Shown: positions 7,976-16,157 of the stretch, piece by piece
Position numbering within the stretch: the first letter of the stretch is position 1
Layout of the letters: each line of letters starts with the position of its first letter
Source of the DNA: an uncultured Psychroserpens sp.
GTDB lineage: Bacteria; Bacteroidota; Bacteroidia; Flavobacteriales; Flavobacteriaceae
DNA length: 64,000 bases
Direction of reading: 5' to 3'
Assembly (NCBI GenBank): GCA_947489585.1
Contig: CANLEE010000013.1
Location: forward strand, 1-64,000
The notes under the pieces: generated by a model
Told to the model about the DNA's origin: nothing
Database searches by the model: none
The model's input: the letters and a program-made list of their open reading frames with translations, nothing else
Made by a program: the position numbers and the translations under genes

Positions 7976-8108
7976 TTACAACAACGTGTATAATTAATTG
8001 CGGCAGTGTTTAAGCATTACCACGGAAATTCTGCCGAATTTCCTTTACGCTGTTTCTTTTTGCTATCTTAGTGCTCAAAGCAACTAACCATACACAATCA
8101 CGTTGTAC
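7976..8108 (+). repeat. attC-like site 8
   Basis: The left arm is TTACAAC-AACGTGTATAATTAATTGC; the right end is CAATCACGTTGTAC. TACTTACAAC ending at 7982 exactly matches GTTGTAAGTA at 6421. The hairpin is GGAAATTC (8024-8031), loop TGCC, GAATTTCC (8036-8043). The sequence between arm and hairpin differs from other copies, but the fold is kept. Confidence 0.77.
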
Positions 8109-8125
8109 ACAATTAACAAAAACCT

Positions 8126-9169
8126 ATGAATCACAGAGATATCGCTCATCAATTTAATCTATTTCTTGAAAAACTATTTACTTCCTTAAGCATTGAAGTT
8201 GAAATAACAGATGGGATTGATGATGGAGGAATAGACCTTGTTTTAAAATATGAAGGCAAAATAGTTGTTGCAGAAGTCAAAGCATATAGGTCTAAACACA
8301 TAGGTGGCATACAAAACGCATTAGCAAAATTAAATTTCACTGTAAGAAATGCAAAAGCAAAAAGCGGCATATTAGTTATATCATCACTATTAGAAAGTAG
8401 TAGGCGAAAAGATTTAGAGAAAAAATACGAAGTCAAAATAATAGACAGAAACATACTATTCTATTTAACTAAAGATGATTCTGATTTACGACATCAATTA
8501 CAAGAGTTTTTATTAGAACTAACACAAACAGGTGATGAAAATCTTTTTGAAGATTTAAACATACCTACTGAGTACAGCTTCTTTGATATATGGAAATCTT
8601 TTCATCTACCTAAAAGAAAAGAAATTAAGCCAGTTACAAAAGGAGCTGATTTGTGTCGAGAAATGAAAGCTATTTCATTAGGAAAAAAAGGGGCTTATCT
8701 ATTTGAGGAGAAATGCGAAGAAATTTTAAAATATCTTTTTGAAGACGACCTCTCTTTATGGAGTTCACAAAACAAAACAGATGACACATTACATCGTTTC
8801 GATTTGATCACAAAAATTTCGTCAATAAATGATTTTTGGAAATATCTAGCTAGAGACTTCAAGTCTCGATTTATAATTTTTGAATTTAAAAATTACACCC
8901 ACAAAATTACTCAAAATCAAATATATAGCACAGAAAAATATTTATTCACTAAAGCCTTAAGGTCTATCGCTTATATAATAACTAGAAATGGAGCTGATAA
9001 AAATGCAATTACAGCAATGAGAGGTTCACTTCGAGAAAGCGGTAAATTAATAATGTGTTTAGACGAATTAGATATTTGTAAAATGTTAGATATGAAAGAT
9101 AATGGAGATGATCCAAACACATATTTAAGTGACAAAGTAGATAATATTTTAATTAAACTATCTAGATAA
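8126..9169 (+). CDS. Protein with two PD-(D/E)XK-like nuclease domains
   Basis: The N-terminal 115 residues have an Mrr/restriction-endonuclease-like core: DDGGIDLVL with Asp37, then VVAEVKAYR with Glu50 and Lys52, then a beta strand SGILVISS. After a linker, residues from about 185 to 330 form a second, different nuclease-like domain: GAYLFEEKCEEILKYLF, HRFDLI, then IIFEFKNYTHKI with Glu and Lys of a second ExK, a Q-rich helix and AYIITRNG. The C-terminus ends ..ICKMLDMKDN. This suggests a DNA-cleaving defence protein, but no methylase or ATPase partner is in its unit. It is the sole gene between two attC-like sites, 24 bases from the unit start. Substrate unknown. Confidence 0.72.
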   Translation: MNHRDIAHQFNLFLEKLFTSLSIEVEITDGIDDGGIDLVLKYEGKIVVAEVKAYRSKHIGGIQNALAKLNFTVRNAKAKSGILVISSLLESSRRKDLEKKYEVKIIDRNILFYLTKDDSDLRHQLQEFLLELTQTGDENLFEDLNIPTEYSFFDIWKSFHLPKRKEIKPVTKGADLCREMKAISLGKKGAYLFEEKCEEILKYLFEDDLSLWSSQNKTDDTLHRFDLITKISSINDFWKYLARDFKSRFIIFEFKNYTHKITQNQIYSTEKYLFTKALRSIAYIITRNGADKNAITAMRGSLRESGKLIMCLDELDICKMLDMKDNGDDPNTYLSDKVDNILIKLSR

Positions 9170-9175
9170 AACTGC

Positions 9176-9308
9176 GCACAACAACGTGTATATTTAATTG
9201 CTCGTTCCGTGTGTACTCGGAAAATCCTACGGATTTTCCTCTGGTTCGTTTTCTTTTACTATTTTAGTTGTTAGCCAACGTAACTAGCCATACACGAACA
9301 CGTTGTAC
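9176..9308 (+). repeat. attC-like site 9
   Basis: The left arm is GCACAAC-AACGTGTATATTTAATTGC and the right end CACGTTGTACG. The hairpin is GGAAAATCC, TAC, GGATTTTCC. The match of its R'' to the unit start at 8102 is weaker (GCGCACAAC against GTGTACAAC). Confidence 0.77.
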
Positions 9309-9337
9309 GTCATACTTAAAAAAACTAAAAAGAAAAA

Positions 9338-10873
9338 ATGTTATCACCTGATATAAAATCAAAAATTAATAAACTCTGGGACTTGTTTTGGTCTGGAGGA
9401 ATGGCGAATCCATTAACAGCCTTAGAACAAATATCCTATTTACTTTTTATGCGAAGAGCAGAAGACGTAGGTTTAGTTGATGAGGATTTTTATAAATGGA
9501 GTTTCTACACCAAACAAGAAGACATTGACTTACCAAAACATATGAAAGGAGTTTTTGATTATTTAAAAACTAAGAAAGGTCAAAATGATTCTTTTATATC
9601 GGCAATGGAAGGTGCTAATTTTGAAATCACAAAACCTTCCCTTTTAGATTTAGCTATAGAAATAATAAATGATATTTATTTAGAAGCTGAAAAAGAAAGA
9701 CTAGAAGGTCAGCATTTTCAAGATACTTTAGGAGACTTCTATGAATTAATATTAAATCAAACAGGAGAAGCTGGTAAGAATGGACAGTTTAGAACACCTC
9801 GCCATATAATTCAATTTATGTGTGAACTTTTAAAACCTACTCTTGAAGATACCATATGTGATGTTACAGCTGGGACATCAGGATTTTTGGTTGGTGCTTA
9901 CCAGTACATTATTAAAAATAATTCTGATGAAAAACCGCAAATAGATGAAAACGGATTTGAAAAACGTACTTCAGGAAACTTAATAAAAATCGGATCTAAA
10001 GAAGAAAAAAAATTAACTACAAATACATTCTTTGGTTATGATATTGATGCAACAATGATTCGCTTAGGAATGATGAATTTGATTATGCATAATATTAAAG
10101 AACCACATATTACTAGAATAGACACACTATCACAAAGATTCGATGATTTAGAGAAGGATATTAAATATTCCAAAATTCTTGCTAACCCTCCTTTTACTGG
10201 AAGAATTGATAGTCTACAAACAAGTTTATTACTTAACAAGGTTTACAAACCAAAATTTGATGATGACGAAAAACGTGTAAAGCAAAATATACAAACAGAG
10301 TTATTGTTTCTAGAACGAATAATTCAATTGTTGGAGATAAATGGAAAAGCTGCTGTCATTGTTCCTGAAGGAGTTCTTTTTGGAAAAGGAAAAGCGCATA
10401 AAAGCACAAGAGAGATTTTACTTAAAAACTGTGATTTTGAAGCAGTGATTTCTTTACCTAGTGGAGTATTTAAACCATATGCAGGTGTCAAGACTTCAAT
10501 TCTATTATTTACAAAAAAAGTAAATGAAAGTAAAACAAAATGGCATACTAAAAAAGTTTGGTTTTATGAATTAAATAGTGATGGATATAGTTTAGACGAT
10601 AATCGCAAAAAGCTAGATGATAATCCATTACCAATAGCAGTTAAAGCTTTTGATTTTAAGAATAAAACATCTAAAAAAAATCGTAAAACTCATTTTTTTG
10701 TGGATCTAGGTTTAATTCAAAAGAATAATCTTGATTTAAGTTATAATAGTTACCAAGAATTTGAATACGAAGAAAAAGAATATGATCCACCACAAGATAT
10801 TTTAAAGGCTCTTATAAATTTAGAGAAAGAGATTAAAATAGATATGGAAGAACTTAAAAACCTGATTCAATAA
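9338..10873 (+). CDS. hsdM: Type I restriction-modification N6-adenine methyltransferase subunit
   Basis: The 511-residue HsdM-type methylase transfers a methyl group from SAM to adenine N6. It has the N-terminal HsdM helical domain (residues 1-120, with ALEQISYLLFMRRAED), the GQFRTPRHIIQFM segment, a SAM-binding motif I variant CDVTAGTSGFL at 174-184 and the catalytic motif IV NPPF at 283-286. It is the first gene of a four-gene unit, and the last base of its stop is the first base of the hsdS start (TAATG). No HsdR translocase is present; a separate ATPase and HNH nuclease follow. The operon starts 35 bases after the unit boundary, so transcription must come from this short leader, the attC-like site or upstream. 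Confidence 0.93.
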   Translation: MLSPDIKSKINKLWDLFWSGGMANPLTALEQISYLLFMRRAEDVGLVDEDFYKWSFYTKQEDIDLPKHMKGVFDYLKTKKGQNDSFISAMEGANFEITKPSLLDLAIEIINDIYLEAEKERLEGQHFQDTLGDFYELILNQTGEAGKNGQFRTPRHIIQFMCELLKPTLEDTICDVTAGTSGFLVGAYQYIIKNNSDEKPQIDENGFEKRTSGNLIKIGSKEEKKLTTNTFFGYDIDATMIRLGMMNLIMHNIKEPHITRIDTLSQRFDDLEKDIKYSKILANPPFTGRIDSLQTSLLLNKVYKPKFDDDEKRVKQNIQTELLFLERIIQLLEINGKAAVIVPEGVLFGKGKAHKSTREILLKNCDFEAVISLPSGVFKPYAGVKTSILLFTKKVNESKTKWHTKKVWFYELNSDGYSLDDNRKKLDDNPLPIAVKAFDFKNKTSKKNRKTHFFVDLGLIQKNNLDLSYNSYQEFEYEEKEYDPPQDILKALINLEKEIKIDMEELKNLIQ

Positions 10874-12282
10874 TGAAAGTAAAATTAGGTGATATCTGTA
10901 ATATCATTTCAGGGAATGCTTGGAGTTCTAGTAAGTTTTCTAAGCAAGGTATTCCAATTATCAGAATCAACAATCTTAACAAAAAAGGAAGGGGTTTTGC
11001 ATATTGGGATTTAGATTATGATCCAAAATATTTAATATCAAAAAATGACATTTTACTAAGTTTATCTGGAACAATAAAAGTATACAGATGGCATGGTGAA
11101 GAGGCTTTACTAAACCAAAGAATACTAAAAATAGTTCCCAACACGGATATTAATTCAAACTGGATTTATTATAAGTTATTAGATAGTATTAATTTAATAA
11201 TTAATAAAGCAAGATATGCCATAATTAAGAATGTATCCATTAATGCTGTTAAAAATATTGAATTCGATTTACCAGATTTAGAAACCCAAGATAGAATAGT
11301 AGCTGTATTAGATAAAGCAAATGACTTAATTGAGAAACGAGAAGAAGCTGTTCTTAAACTTGAAGAACTATTAGATGCCACTTTCCTAAATATGTTTGGA
11401 CTAAAAAATCCTTCTTTTCAGTCTTGGAATGATATTGAGATAGGAAATCTTAAAAAGTCTGCTAAAGGAAGTATGAGAACAGGTCCATTTGGTAGTAATT
11501 TGAAACATGATAGATTTAAAAAAAAGGGAGAAGTAGCTGTATTAGGTATAGATAATGCTGTTGACAATGAATTTAAGTGGAAAAAGAAAAGATTTTTATC
11601 TATTGATGAATATGAAGAATTTAAAAGATATACAGTATACAGTAGAGATGTAATAATAACTATTATGGGAACTGTAGGTAAATCTGCAGTTATTCCAAAT
11701 AATATTGGCTTGGCAATCAATACAAAACATTTGGCAGCACTAACTCTTGATGAATCTTTATGTAATCCATACTATCTATCGTATTCAATACATTCAAATC
11801 CTTATGTGAAATTTCAATTAAAAAAGAAAAGTCGAGGCGCAATAATGGATGGTTTAAATTTAACATCAATAAAAGCCATTAAATTAAAAAAAGCACCTAT
11901 TGAACTTCAAAATAAATTTGAAAAAATATATTTAGAAATTCATAAGCAGAAAAACAGAATGTTGCATTCAAGAGACAAAAGTGAAATTTTACTTGAAGCT
12001 TTATCTCAATTAGCATTCAAAGGTGAATTAAAATTTAACACAGCTGTAGATTTAGAAGTTTTAATGGAAAACGATTTTGAGTTTTTTAAAAATAACAGCA
12101 ATAAAGAATCAATAATACTTTTATTAGAACGACTTAATAAAGATGAATTAAATTCAAATAAATTCTATGAGCAAGAATTATATGATAAGGCAAAGAATTT
12201 TGTATTTGAATTATTAAATGAGAAAAAAATAATGCAGATATACGATAAGGATTCTAAAAGAATAAAACTTCACGCTAAATGA
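10873..12282 (+). CDS. hsdS: Type I restriction-modification specificity subunit
   Basis: HsdS carries two target-recognition domains that read the two halves of the DNA site. The first starts at KVKLGDICNIISG and ends in the helical spacer DLETQDRIVAVLDKANDLI (about residues 135-175). The second covers about 180-340 (KGSMRTGPFGSNLKHDRF, NTKHLAAL), followed by IELQNKFEKIYLEIHKQKN. About 85 extra residues follow the usual end (ALSQLAFKGELKF). This helical tail may contact the downstream ATPase. The gene shares its ATG with the hsdM stop, and its own stop overlaps the ATPase start (ATGA), so all four genes are coupled. Confidence 0.9.
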   Translation: MKVKLGDICNIISGNAWSSSKFSKQGIPIIRINNLNKKGRGFAYWDLDYDPKYLISKNDILLSLSGTIKVYRWHGEEALLNQRILKIVPNTDINSNWIYYKLLDSINLIINKARYAIIKNVSINAVKNIEFDLPDLETQDRIVAVLDKANDLIEKREEAVLKLEELLDATFLNMFGLKNPSFQSWNDIEIGNLKKSAKGSMRTGPFGSNLKHDRFKKKGEVAVLGIDNAVDNEFKWKKKRFLSIDEYEEFKRYTVYSRDVIITIMGTVGKSAVIPNNIGLAINTKHLAALTLDESLCNPYYLSYSIHSNPYVKFQLKKKSRGAIMDGLNLTSIKAIKLKKAPIELQNKFEKIYLEIHKQKNRMLHSRDKSEILLEALSQLAFKGELKFNTAVDLEVLMENDFEFFKNNSNKESIILLLERLNKDELNSNKFYEQELYDKAKNFVFELLNEKKIMQIYDKDSKRIKLHAK

Positions 12283-14003
12283 AACTACTCAAACTTAAAA
12301 TAGGAGAAGTTTCAGAGAATTTCAGAAGTCTTCACGCAGGTTTTGAAATTAATTTTCATTCATTGAATAATAGAGAAAGTATGGAAGACTTCAGACCTTT
12401 TTGCTTTGCTGGTCTCAATGGTAGTGGAAAATCAAATGTTCTTGAAGCTTTATCTGCCATCTTTTATCATTTAGAAATATGTGTTGCACAATACTTGCCA
12501 AAAAGCATTAAAGATCCTGAAAATTTTAAAAGAAATGAATGCTCGCCAGATGCATTCACGTTAGAATATTTAATAGGTCAAATTGACGGAAATGATTACC
12601 TCTTAGAAAATTTTCATAAAGTTATAATTACTAAACGAGTAATGGAAGAACCAAAAATGGAAATACAGGAGTTTCCTTTTGGTGATTTTAACAAGAAAGT
12701 TGAAATTGAACTTAATCCAATCGCTGGTAGTGAGCTAAGTTCTGCTCCCGGAAAAGCCTATTTACCAGATCACGTTATAGGCTACTCTTCAGGTGAAAAT
12801 GAAATATTGAGTTTACCATTTATTAAAAGTAGATTGGTTCATTTAGATGAGTTCAAACAAGCTACAGAAGTTGGGCAAAGAGAGTTTACAGAATCTGAAA
12901 ACAGTTTGATTTTTATAGATAATAATATGAGTCAAGCAGTTTTATTAGCTTGTTTATTGTTTGAGAATGAAAAGACTTTGGAGTCCATAAAAGATGTCGA
13001 TAATACAGGAATTCTTGATTTAAAGAGTTTTAGAATGAATATCAATCTATTACATTTTAAATTTCAAAAAGATACTGATGAGAACATTTTAAAAATTATT
13101 AATCATAACCAAATTAACAAATTAAAAAAATGCGCAACTTCTTGGTATGCAAATGGTAAAATACTTTGGTTAGATTTTTATGTTACTCCTGAAACTAAAG
13201 AAGCTTTTAAGCATCACTTTAATGATAATTCATTTGAATTATTTCAACTTTTCAGATTGTTATATGAGTTAAATTCTCATTTTATAAGTGATAATATTAA
13301 AGAAGATGTTTATCAATCTAAAGGATATTATACAGATGGAAAATTACCTGTTGGAAGTCCTGAACAAAATGTATTTCATTTTTTAGATTATTATATTACT
13401 AAGGAAATAAAAGAAACAGGTGAAATAAAAGATTTGCTTCTTAGAAATTTTTCAGATGGAGAGCATCAATTCCTACATACCATAGGAATCTGCTTATTAT
13501 TGAAAGATCGAAGAGTATTATTGCTATTGGATGAACCAGAAACTCACTTTAATCCAAGTTGGCGAGCTAAATTTATTAAAATTCTTAATCAAAGTATTAC
13601 GTCTGGAAATAACAGAAATTATGTAAATGGTCACTTTAATGTTCATTATATGAAAGACATACTTCTAACTTCACATTCTCCTTTTATTATATCAGATTGT
13701 ATGCCTGATAATGTATTGTTCTTCGATAGAAATGAAGAAACACAAAAAGTTCAAGCTAGAAAAGCAAGTGAATTAGGACTAAATACATATGGAACTTCTG
13801 TAGAATTAATTTTAGATAGATTGTTTAACTATAGCCAATCTATTGGTGATTTATCAAATGATATATTAGAAGGAATAGACTTTAATTCATTGGATAGTAA
13901 AGAGAAAATAAATGAGGTGAAATTGCAACTTAAAAAATTAGGTGAGTCTATTGAAAAAGATATGGTTCTCGCTCGCTTAAATAGAATTAAATTTTCAAAA
14001 TAA
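12279..14003 (+). CDS. SMC/PtuA-like AAA ATPase of a restriction-like system
   Basis: The 574-residue ATPase has an ABC/SMC-type fold. Walker A is GLNGSGKSNVLE at about 45-56, a signature-like FSDGEHQ is near 390, and Walker B LLLDEPETHFNPSW is near 413-426, followed by LLTSHSPFI with the switch His. This resembles OLD/RecF-class ATPases and PtuA of Septu. I recall NCBI names such as restriction system-associated AAA family ATPase for similar proteins; I cannot check that here. It overlaps hsdS and the HNH gene at each end. It may sense or load onto DNA chosen by HsdS and activate the HNH nuclease in place of HsdR; this is inference. Confidence 0.82.
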   Translation: MKLLKLKIGEVSENFRSLHAGFEINFHSLNNRESMEDFRPFCFAGLNGSGKSNVLEALSAIFYHLEICVAQYLPKSIKDPENFKRNECSPDAFTLEYLIGQIDGNDYLLENFHKVIITKRVMEEPKMEIQEFPFGDFNKKVEIELNPIAGSELSSAPGKAYLPDHVIGYSSGENEILSLPFIKSRLVHLDEFKQATEVGQREFTESENSLIFIDNNMSQAVLLACLLFENEKTLESIKDVDNTGILDLKSFRMNINLLHFKFQKDTDENILKIINHNQINKLKKCATSWYANGKILWLDFYVTPETKEAFKHHFNDNSFELFQLFRLLYELNSHFISDNIKEDVYQSKGYYTDGKLPVGSPEQNVFHFLDYYITKEIKETGEIKDLLLRNFSDGEHQFLHTIGICLLLKDRRVLLLLDEPETHFNPSWRAKFIKILNQSITSGNNRNYVNGHFNVHYMKDILLTSHSPFIISDCMPDNVLFFDRNEETQKVQARKASELGLNTYGTSVELILDRLFNYSQSIGDLSNDILEGIDFNSLDSKEKINEVKLQLKKLGESIEKDMVLARLNRIKFSK

Positions 14004-15025
14004 TGCTTAGATCATTTAACCCAATAAAACATCCAATTTTCACATTGCACTCGCAATTAGAACACTTGGTATGCCAAGTTTGGTGTAATGCATCTGACAA
14101 CAATACCTGTGAAGAATTATTAGATGAAGATTTTGAAGTTATATATAATACTTATGATTGGCTCAAAACATCCGTTGATGATATATATGAAAAATGTAAA
14201 ATCCTAACTCCAGAACAAAGAGCAGATATAAAAGAAGCTTATAATGTAAATAATAGAATTGAAGAATTATGCAATGGAGTGCTAGCACCAATTGAGTTAG
14301 ATGAACTTCATACTGTAGTAGAAACAGATATGAAACCCTTGCTAGTGCGATTTTATGACTATTTGATTGATAGAGCAACAGTTCCAGGAGATAAGTTAGA
14401 CTATTACAATAAACTAATTAAAAAAAACCCCTTTGATACTTGTCCTTGTTGCGGTTTAACACCGATTGAATCTGCAGTAACACATTATAGAGAAGATAAT
14501 GATCATTATTTACCAAAAGCAAATTATCCTTTTGCCACTGTAAATTTTGAGAATTTAGTTCCTTTATGTGGAAAATGTAATAAAAAACATAAAAGCACTA
14601 AAAATCCATTTGAAAATGGTCGAGTATCTTTTTATCCTTTTGATCCAAATCATCAAGAAATAGGAATAGAAACTGAAATTGTAGATAGTGATGATTTAGA
14701 TTACAGAAAATTGAGAGAAGAAGACGTTCAAATTAGTTTTGATAATGATGCGGATAAAATCGATACTTGGAATTGGCTATTTAGAATTAATAGTAGATAC
14801 AATGAAGAAACTTGTAAATTTTCGAAAACAGAACTACGAAGAATTGCTAATAGGTTGTTACGAAATAATAAAAGAAAAACTGGTTTGACCTATGATGAGA
14901 TACTTGAAGACGAAATTGACGACTATAAAATTGAAAAATACGAAGACAGAAAATTTTTAAAAATTCCATTTCTGGAAGAAATTAGAAGAAATCCAAATTG
15001 GATGGCTGTTTATAATGATATTTAA
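14003..15025 (+). CDS. HNH endonuclease, PtuB-like
   Basis: The N-terminal half is helical with no recognised domain. Residues 147-200 hold a zinc-supported HNH nuclease: CPCC, then DNDHYLPKANYPFATVN (catalytic His at about 168, Asn at 181), then LVPLCGKCNKKHKS with the second Cys pair and the final His. This is the layout of PtuB in Septu systems and of other HNH effectors. Its ATG overlaps the ATPase stop (TAATG), which strongly links the two. It is likely the DNA-cleaving effector of the four-gene cassette. The stop is 26 bases before the closing attC-like arm. Confidence 0.85.
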   Translation: MLRSFNPIKHPIFTLHSQLEHLVCQVWCNASDNNTCEELLDEDFEVIYNTYDWLKTSVDDIYEKCKILTPEQRADIKEAYNVNNRIEELCNGVLAPIELDELHTVVETDMKPLLVRFYDYLIDRATVPGDKLDYYNKLIKKNPFDTCPCCGLTPIESAVTHYREDNDHYLPKANYPFATVNFENLVPLCGKCNKKHKSTKNPFENGRVSFYPFDPNHQEIGIETEIVDSDDLDYRKLREEDVQISFDNDADKIDTWNWLFRINSRYNEETCKFSKTELRRIANRLLRNNKRKTGLTYDEILEDEIDDYKIEKYEDRKFLKIPFLEEIRRNPNWMAVYNDI

Positions 15026-15050
15026 AATTACGTAAGAAATATGTACGATC

Positions 15051-15182
15051 GTACAACAACGTGTATAACCAATTGCCTGGTACTAGCCTACTTGGAAATT
15101 CATACGGAATTTCCTCTGGTTCGTTTTCTTTTGTTAACTTAGATTTAGCCAACGCAACAAGCCATACATTAACACGTTGTAG
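15051..15182 (+). repeat. attC-like site 10
   Basis: The left arm is GTACAAC-AACGTGTATAACCAATTGC; the right end is TTAACACGTTGTAG. CGTACAAC at 15050-15057 matches GTTGTACG at 9302-9309, 5.7 kb away, as expected for one large cassette. The hairpin is GGAAATTC, ATACG, GAATTTCC. Confidence 0.77.
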
Positions 15183-15588
15183 ATTATCATAAACAATTTG
15201 ATTTTATAGTGTTGAAAAAACGATAATTGCTGACCTGAATAAGCAACACTTATTCTTCACTAAAGGACTTAATTGAATAAAATAGAGAGTTATATTACAA
15301 TAAATCCAAATATTTATTCAATAAAAATTTATATCTTTACTATATATTCCTCATTGAGGAACACTCCCTTAGAACAAAATAGCTTTTTAGAAATTGTGCA
15401 CTTTAAATAGTGAATGATAATCTATGCTCCATTGCTATTATTTTTCGTACCTATCTTATCGTAATTAACTATCACGTCAAAAGTGTTAATATTTCATTCA
15501 AGCGATAGATAGTTCGTGGCTGAATTTTTTGGTTTTCTTTAAGGAGAACGTATTCAGGTTATTAAGAAAAAATTTAAAACAATTTATC
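15183..15588 (+). promoter_or_regulatory. Long AT-rich leader of cassette 11 with promoter-like box
   Basis: About 400 bases without a gene on either strand. It is very AT-rich and contains TATCTTTAC near 15332-15340, close to the Bacteroidota -7 consensus TAnnTTTG, but no clear -33 TTTG at the right distance. This leader is much longer than those of most units here (10-100 bases), so the cassette probably has its own promoter. An in-frame GTG/ATG extension of the following gene to 15529 is possible but would put residues in front of the signal peptide. Confidence 0.35.
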
Positions 15589-16140
15589 ATGAAAAAAATT
15601 ATTATTATTCTTATAGTATTGTTGTTTTCCATAACAACTTATGCTCAGGTTTACTGTTCCTATTCAGGAGGAGGATGTGCAAATGGGCTAGTTAATCCAA
15701 CGCAATATGTAACTAATGTTGTTTCAGATATCTGTAATAGATTAAATATTCAGTATATAAACACATATGCTGGAAATGTTGGAAATGCTTGTGCATCAAA
15801 TTATCAAGGTATGCCAATTATTACTTATAGCAGTCAATTTATGAATTATCTTGCTAGCAAAAACTCATGGGCTCCAATATCGGTTTTAGCTCACGAAGTT
15901 GGACATCACATTAATAATGATATTTCTTGGTACGGCTCATTCAAACATCCTTGGTCAAAAGAATTACAAGCCGATTATGTGTCAGGATATGTACTATACA
16001 AAATGGGGGCGTCATTAAATGATGCTACATCAGCATTTCAACATATGTTTTCATGGATGGGTACAACAACACATCCAGACACGCCAAGAAGAATTGATGC
16101 ATTAACTCAAGGATACATAAGAGCAGCTAATGGCTTTTAA
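15589..16140 (+). CDS. Secreted M48-like zinc metallopeptidase
   Basis: I start at the ATG at 15589, since this gives a clean Sec signal peptide (KKIIIILIVLLFSITTYAQ). The 183-residue protein has a zincin site VLAHEVGHHINND (His102, Glu103, His106), followed by SKELQADYVSGYVL, whose Glu125 is the likely third ligand, as in M48/Ste24-type peptidases. The end THPDTPRRIDALTQGY also resembles the THP.T..RI..L tail of M48 proteins. It is secreted to the periplasm or beyond. It is the first gene of a three-gene unit with a second secreted protein 17 bases downstream. Confidence 0.8.
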   Translation: MKKIIIILIVLLFSITTYAQVYCSYSGGGCANGLVNPTQYVTNVVSDICNRLNIQYINTYAGNVGNACASNYQGMPIITYSSQFMNYLASKNSWAPISVLAHEVGHHINNDISWYGSFKHPWSKELQADYVSGYVLYKMGASLNDATSAFQHMFSWMGTTTHPDTPRRIDALTQGYIRAANGF

Positions 16141-16157
16141 AATAAATTCAAATAATT

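Noticed and set aside
9338..15025. Complete Type I restriction system
   Set aside because: No HsdR with helicase motifs is present; the partner genes are an SMC-type ATPase and an HNH nuclease.
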